Source: Alphaproteobacteria bacterium
GTDB lineage: Bacteria; Pseudomonadota; Alphaproteobacteria; Rhizobiales; Hyphomicrobiaceae
DNA length: 9,281 nucleotides
Assembly (NCBI GenBank): GCA_024279745.1
Contig: JAJRRE010000179.1
Coordinates: 1-9,281, forward strand
Reading direction: 5' to 3'
A model generated the notes under the pieces. The model was not told the origin of the DNA. It did no database searches and saw only the letters and a program-made list of their open reading frames with translations. The position numbers and the translations under genes were made by a program. Shown here one piece after another: positions 5,658 to 9,281 of this stretch; within the stretch, counting starts at the first letter, position 1, and each line of letters begins with the position of its first letter.

Positions 5658-7348
5658 GCATGAACAAGCAAGGCCGCCCAACAACGCCGGCTCCGGCACG
5701 ATCCTCAGGCACGGCTGGTGATCGCAATAATGGTGGCGGTGATGTTGCACCTGAGACTTTTTCCGGCAATCGCGGTCTGAGCCTTGAAGAGCCGCTGTTA
5801 TTTGAGGTGGGCAATCTGAACAGCTGCGGCGTTGATTTACCCCAGCCGCTCGATTGCGCGCCGCGTCTTGGTACTCTGGCGCGCGAAACGCCCATTGGAC
5901 TACCGGGCCTAAGTGAGCCGGAAACCATGCGCCATTATGTGCGTCTGTCGCAGAAAAACTATTCCATTGATGGCGGACTGTATCCGCTCGGCTCGTGCAC
6001 CATGAAGCATAATCCGCGACTGAACGAGAAAATGGCGCGGCTGCCTGGCTTTGCCGATGTACATCCGTTGCAGCCGCAAAAAACTGTGCAAGGGGCGCTT
6101 GAGCTGATCGAGACACTTGGCGGTTGGCTGACGGAAATTACCGGCATGGCGGCGGTGGCGATGTCGCCGAAAGCCGGCGCCCATGGTGAGTTATGCGGCA
6201 TGATGGCGATCAAGGCGGCGCATCTGGCCAAGCTTAAACGAAGCGGAACGGCTGGTGGCGCCATTGCAAATAATAGCGCCGCCGCCGCTGCTGCCGTCGC
6301 TGCCGCGCCGAAAACCGTGCTGGTTCCCGAATCCGCCCACGGCACCAATCCGGCAACCGCTGCGCTGATCGGCTATAAGGTGAAAACCATTCCCGCCGAT
6401 GCCGACGGTACCGTGCGCGTGGACGCTGTACGCGCGGCGATTGACGACGATACCGCTGCGATCATGCTGACAAACCCAAACACCTGCGGATTATTTGAGC
6501 GCGACATTGTGGAAATCGCCAAAGCTATTCATGACGCGGGCGCCTATTTTTATTGCGACGGTGCCAATCTCAACGCCATCATGGGTAAGGCCAAGCCCGG
6601 TGATCTGGGCGTCGATGCCATGCATATCAATCTGCATAAAACCTTTTCAACGCCCCATGGCGGCGGCGGGCCGGGGGCGGGACCCGTTGTGTTGTCGGAA
6701 GCTCTGGCGCCGTACGCGCCAGTACCGTTCATTGTGCGCGACGGCGGCGGCTTTCGCCTGGTTGAGGAGGCAAGCGGCGCCCACGAATACGGCACCGGGC
6801 ACGATACGCCGCAACAGAACGCAGCCGATCCCTTTGGCCGCCTGACTGCGTTTCACGGCCAGATGGGGATGTTTGTGCGCGCCTTAAGCTATATGATGTC
6901 GCATGGCGGCGACGGGTTGCAACAAGCTTCTGAAGATGCGGTTCTCAATGCCAATTATGTGCGCGCGGGCTTGCGTGATCTGTTCTCCCAGCCTTTCGGC
7001 GACAAGCCTTGTATGCATGAAGTGTTGTTCGACGATAGCTTTCTGGCTGGTACGGGCGTCACCACGCTCGATTTCGCCAAGGCCATGATCGATGAAGGCT
7101 ATCACCCCATGACCATGTATTTTCCACTGGTTGTGCACGGTGCCATGCTGGTCGAGCCGACGGAATCTGAATCGAAGCACGCCCTTGACGAGTTCATTGC
7201 CTCCTTGCGTGCTTTAGCAATTGCGGCCAAGGCCGGCGATGTGGACCGCTTTACATCCGCGCCCAAATTCGCGCCGCGCAAACGTCTGGATGAAACCCGC
7301 GCCGCCCGCTCACCGCGCCTGCGCTGGCAAGAAGACGCCTCGTCATAA
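5654..7348 (+). CDS. gcvPB: Glycine dehydrogenase (decarboxylating) subunit 2, PLP-binding
   Basis: GcvPB carries the pyridoxal phosphate of P-protein. The probable Schiff-base lysine is K329 in INLHKTFSTPHGGGGPG. Other landmarks are GLYPLGSCTMKHNPR (108-122), SAHGTNPATAA (228-238), NPNTCGLFE (274-282) and the C-terminal MTMYFPLVVHGAMLVEPTE (487-505). The start codon overlaps the gcvPA stop in ATGA, with AGGA at 5641-5644, so the two halves are translationally coupled and probably made in equal amounts. At 564 residues it is longer than most PB subunits (commonly about 480-530 from general knowledge of the family). The extra length lies in a low-complexity N-terminus (residues 1-38), an Ala-rich insertion at about 197-219, a short insertion near 374-391, and a basic C-terminal tail. 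No active-site element is disturbed. Confidence 0.97.
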   Translation: MSMNKQGRPTTPAPARSSGTAGDRNNGGGDVAPETFSGNRGLSLEEPLLFEVGNLNSCGVDLPQPLDCAPRLGTLARETPIGLPGLSEPETMRHYVRLSQKNYSIDGGLYPLGSCTMKHNPRLNEKMARLPGFADVHPLQPQKTVQGALELIETLGGWLTEITGMAAVAMSPKAGAHGELCGMMAIKAAHLAKLKRSGTAGGAIANNSAAAAAAVAAAPKTVLVPESAHGTNPATAALIGYKVKTIPADADGTVRVDAVRAAIDDDTAAIMLTNPNTCGLFERDIVEIAKAIHDAGAYFYCDGANLNAIMGKAKPGDLGVDAMHINLHKTFSTPHGGGGPGAGPVVLSEALAPYAPVPFIVRDGGGFRLVEEASGAHEYGTGHDTPQQNAADPFGRLTAFHGQMGMFVRALSYMMSHGGDGLQQASEDAVLNANYVRAGLRDLFSQPFGDKPCMHEVLFDDSFLAGTGVTTLDFAKAMIDEGYHPMTMYFPLVVHGAMLVEPTESESKHALDEFIASLRALAIAAKAGDVDRFTSAPKFAPRKRLDETRAARSPRLRWQEDASS

Positions 7349-7376
7349 TCTCTTTGTAAATGGTATTCGAGGTTGG

Positions 7377-7414
7377 AAACTGCGAGGGCAGCGCGTTAAG
7401 CCATGCGCAGTTTT
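7377..7414 (+). terminator. Candidate intrinsic terminator of the gcv operon
   Basis: AAACTGCG (7377-7384) is perfectly complementary to CGCAGTTT (7406-7413), and TTTT (7411-7414) ends the element. It starts 28 bp after the gcvPB stop, where the operon should end. The 21-nt loop is larger than usual and the T-run is short, so the call is tentative. Confidence 0.45.
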
Positions 7415-7446
7415 GAACGTGTGTCAGTTATTTAGCACCCGCTGAG

Positions 7447-7461
7447 ATTGAACAGTTCAAT
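7447..7461. promoter_or_regulatory. 15-bp palindrome, operator-like
   Basis: ATTGAAC-A-GTTCAAT is a perfect 7-1-7 palindrome. The single-base centre makes it a poor RNA hairpin, so a dimeric DNA-binding protein is the likelier reader. I cannot assign a regulator. It is not the alphaproteobacterial LexA box, which is a direct repeat, GTTC-N7-GTTC. Confidence 0.4.
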
Positions 7462-7686
7462 TTCATCAAATGGCGCATGCGGAAGCATATCCATCCTTCT
7501 TGCGGGAGAATGTCGTTAGTCATTTGATCTTGCAACGAAAACAGCGCCAAAGCAGTTATATCCAATGCGGTGCTAACTAAGGATTGCCCCAAGAATTTCA
7601 CATTCTGACCGCAAATTGACCACTTCCCAAGCGCGACTATGCCCCATGAGAATTTGATGTTTTTTTCTTGCCTGTGGCGGTTTTGT

Positions 7687-7700
7687 TTGACCTAGATCAC
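7687..7700. promoter_or_regulatory. Weak FNR/FixK/CRP-like site upstream of the TAXI gene
   Basis: TTGAC-CTAG-ATCAC resembles the FNR-family consensus TTGAT-N4-ATCAA, with one mismatch in each half. It lies about 155 bp before the binding-protein start. A chance match is quite possible. Confidence 0.2.
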
Positions 7701-7856
7701 AGGCTTTGGGATGGTGATTTCATAAGCTCACTACGGCATCGGCCTAAGCCTTGAATGCAAAAGCATTGCAACAACCAGGGCAATTGAAGCCGAACCAAAC
7801 AAAGCGGGATTAACTCGCATGTTTTTGCCGACAGTGACCGGGGAGTCTTGGGGACT

Positions 7857-9026
7857 ATGCGTAATATTATACTATGTGGTGCTGCCTGTGTGGCGGCGTT
7901 TTTGGCATTTGGCGAACCGGCAATGGCCCAGTCTACGGGTGCTCGTACGGCCTCGAATGTCGTTGTCCAAGCGCGCAACAAAGCCAATCAACATACCGTG
8001 TCGATTATATCGGGTAATCCAAACGGGACTTATCTGCGAATTGCCTATGATATGGTGGCGGTGCTCGACAAAAAAGACGAGCTGCGTGTGCTGGCCGTGA
8101 TCGGCAAAGGCGCGGCGCAGAATATGCGCGATATCCTGCGCCTTAAGGGTATCGACATGGGCATATTGCAATCCGATACTATGGAATATTATAAAGGCAC
8201 CGGCGAACTTGGGCGCCACGTCGACAAGCAGATTGCCTATATCGCCAAGCTCTATAATGAAGAAATGCACGTATTGGCTGGCGGCGGCATAACATCTATT
8301 CAAGAATTGGAAGGCAAGGCCGTCAATTTCTCCGACGTTGGTAGTGGCACACAGCTTTCCGCCCGCGCGATTTTTAAATTGCTCGGCATCAAGGTCAAAG
8401 AAGTAAACATGGGCCAGGCGGACGCCTACGCCAAAATCAAGTCCGGCGAAATTTCCGCTACGATTTTATTTTCCGGTAAACCTTCTGGATCATTCGGCAG
8501 TTTTAAACTGGTCGATGGTATGCGCGTTCTGGATGTCCCTTACACTGATAAGCTGAAGAAGAACTACTTCCCGGCGCAGCTGACGGCGCAAGACTATCCC
8601 AAGCTGATTAACGGCCAGCGGGTGGTGAACACGATTGCCATTGGCTCCGTGCTGGCCGTCTATAATTGGCCAAAGAAAACGGATCGCTACCGCCGCGTGG
8701 CGAAGTTTGTTAACGCGTTTTTCAACAATATCGATAAATTCTTGCAAGAGCCACGGCACCCGAAGTGGAAAGAGATTAATCTGGCCGCGCGGCTGCCGGC
8801 TTGGAAACGGTTTCCCGCGGCACAAGAGTGGCTCGATCGAGCGGCTTTGAAACGCAAAACGGCGCCGCGACTTAACCGGGTGGATCTGACCGCCGCGCGC
8901 CGGGATGCCATCCGGGCCGCTCCTGACGATCCGGTCATGCAGAAAAAACTATTCAATCAATTCCTGCGCTGGCTGAAAGAAAAACGGCGCAATAGATCTT
9001 CATTGGGAGCGGTAAGCCCACAATAG
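7857..9026 (+). CDS. TAXI-family TRAP-type solute-binding protein, periplasmic
   Basis: Members of this family bind small carboxylates such as glutamate in the periplasm and normally deliver them to a fused-permease TRAP transporter. The 389-residue product begins with a Sec signal peptide (hydrophobic core about 4-19) and an AMA cleavage site, so the mature protein probably starts at Q25. Family-like parts are VSIISGNPNGTYLRIAYDMV (48-67), IDMGILQSDTMEYYKG (99-114), LAGGGITSIQELEGKAVNFSD (140-160), VGSGTQLSARAIFKLLGI (161-178) and NMGQADAYAKIKSGEISATI (184-203). Typical members have about 320-330 residues. Here a basic tail follows, about 331-389, ending in DDPVMQKKLFNQFLRWLKEKRR. An in-frame TTG at 7848 is possible, but ATG-7857 with GGGGAG at 7840-7845 is more natural. 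No permease gene is visible on either side. The ligand cannot be deduced. It may work with a distant permease or as a sensor protein. Confidence 0.88.
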   Translation: MRNIILCGAACVAAFLAFGEPAMAQSTGARTASNVVVQARNKANQHTVSIISGNPNGTYLRIAYDMVAVLDKKDELRVLAVIGKGAAQNMRDILRLKGIDMGILQSDTMEYYKGTGELGRHVDKQIAYIAKLYNEEMHVLAGGGITSIQELEGKAVNFSDVGSGTQLSARAIFKLLGIKVKEVNMGQADAYAKIKSGEISATILFSGKPSGSFGSFKLVDGMRVLDVPYTDKLKKNYFPAQLTAQDYPKLINGQRVVNTIAIGSVLAVYNWPKKTDRYRRVAKFVNAFFNNIDKFLQEPRHPKWKEINLAARLPAWKRFPAAQEWLDRAALKRKTAPRLNRVDLTAARRDAIRAAPDDPVMQKKLFNQFLRWLKEKRRNRSSLGAVSPQ

Positions 9027-9153
9027 GGCCTTGCTGGTCGTCCAATATTGAAAAGTGGGGCCGCGTGTCGGTTTAACTGGGCGGTTAGACAGACAAAACA
9101 AGCAGATCGCAGTTGGCGGTCAAATGTAACAACGGCTTTTGAGTATTGCGATT

Positions 9154-9281
9154 ATGAGTAACGATCCTAACGGTGAAAAGCCCGAAGACGAGACGATGAA
9201 ATGCTTGCTGGCCAGATTGGATGGCGCACTTGAAGACGACCCCAATCCGCTGCAGCCAAGCAAAGTAGCGTCGCCGCAACC
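9154..9281 (+). CDS. Start of an unrecognised gene, cut by the window edge
   Basis: An ATG at 9154 opens 42 codons with no stop before the window ends. The peptide begins MSNDPNGEKPEDETM and continues with CLLARLDGALEDDPNPLQ: acidic, hydrophilic and rich in Pro, Asp and Glu, consistent with a disordered or cytosolic N-terminus. There is no signal peptide and no recognisable domain. The ribosome binding site is weak (TTGAG about 10 bases upstream). It follows the TAXI gene by 127 bp on the same strand and might share a transcript. It could also be a chance open frame. Confidence 0.5.
   Translation, partial: MSNDPNGEKPEDETMKCLLARLDGALEDDPNPLQPSKVASPQ

Larger units (their letters stand above)
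7349..7856. other. Gene-free region between gcvPB and the TAXI protein gene
   Basis: About 500 bp with no open frame that has a ribosome binding site or recognisable product. The longest plausible small frame (ATG at 7471, 36 codons) has no Shine-Dalgarno sequence and no coding character. The region holds the candidate terminator, palindrome and FNR-like site listed separately. It also has a small AT-rich hairpin (AATGC-AAAA-GCATT, 7754-7767, extendable by TTG/CAA with one bulge) and a T-run at about 7657-7668 without a GC stem. No convincing -35/-10 pair for the downstream gene was found. Confidence 0.6.

Noticed and set aside
7447..7461. LexA (SOS) box
   Set aside because: The alphaproteobacterial SOS box is the direct repeat GTTC-N7-GTTC, whereas this is a 1-bp-spaced inverted repeat.
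7471..7581. 36-codon frame between gcvPB and the TAXI gene
   Set aside because: It has no Shine-Dalgarno sequence and no recognisable or protein-like features.
7657..7668. T-run as a terminator
   Set aside because: No GC-rich inverted repeat precedes it; the stem at 7377-7413 is the better candidate.

Overview
The window reads as chromosomal DNA of an alphaproteobacterium, moderately GC-rich by eye. The main reasons are a tandem glycine riboswitch in front of gcvT, a glycine cleavage operon with P-protein split into two genes (gcvPA and gcvPB), an IspH of proteobacterial type, and an orphan periplasmic TAXI-type binding protein. No genus can be named from the sequence alone. There are no RNA genes of the tRNA or rRNA kind, no insertion sequence, no phage gene and no CRISPR array.

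Layout: (1) positions 1-833, minus strand, hold the first 277 codons of ispH (isoprenoid biosynthesis, [4Fe-4S] enzyme), cut off by the left edge of the window. (2) Positions 834-1156 are a divergent intergenic region with a 7-bp-arm inverted repeat. (3) Positions 1157-1831 encode a predicted lipoprotein of unknown function. (4) Its stop codon lies inside the first unit of a GC-rich tandem repeat array (1821-2068) with two unit types and a partial 98-bp higher-order period. (5) Positions 2216-2614 are the regulatory leader of the gcv operon: a candidate promoter, a two-aptamer glycine riboswitch with an enlarged second aptamer, and a short expression platform. (6) Positions 2627-7348 are gcvT-gcvH-gcvPA-gcvPB, all intact. 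(7) Positions 7349-7856 are about 500 bp without a gene, holding a candidate terminator, a near-perfect palindrome and a weak FNR/CRP-like site. (8) Positions 7857-9026 encode a TAXI-family solute-binding protein with no visible TRAP permease next to it. (9) A further reading frame opens at 9154 and runs off the right edge.

The gcv genes form one functional unit. When glycine binds the leader RNA, expression of the T, H and P proteins should rise, so excess glycine is broken down to CO2, ammonia and 5,10-methylene-tetrahydrofolate. P-protein (a PA/PB complex) decarboxylates glycine, H-protein carries the aminomethyl group on a lipoyl-lysine, and T-protein passes it to tetrahydrofolate. The fourth component, dihydrolipoamide dehydrogenase (L-protein), is not in the window.

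I do not see a clear new multi-gene system here. The most unusual items are the repeat array grown around the stop codon of the lipoprotein gene, the long, possibly bistable insertion in the second glycine aptamer, several independent in-frame 15-bp duplications, and the unexplained palindrome downstream of gcvPB.
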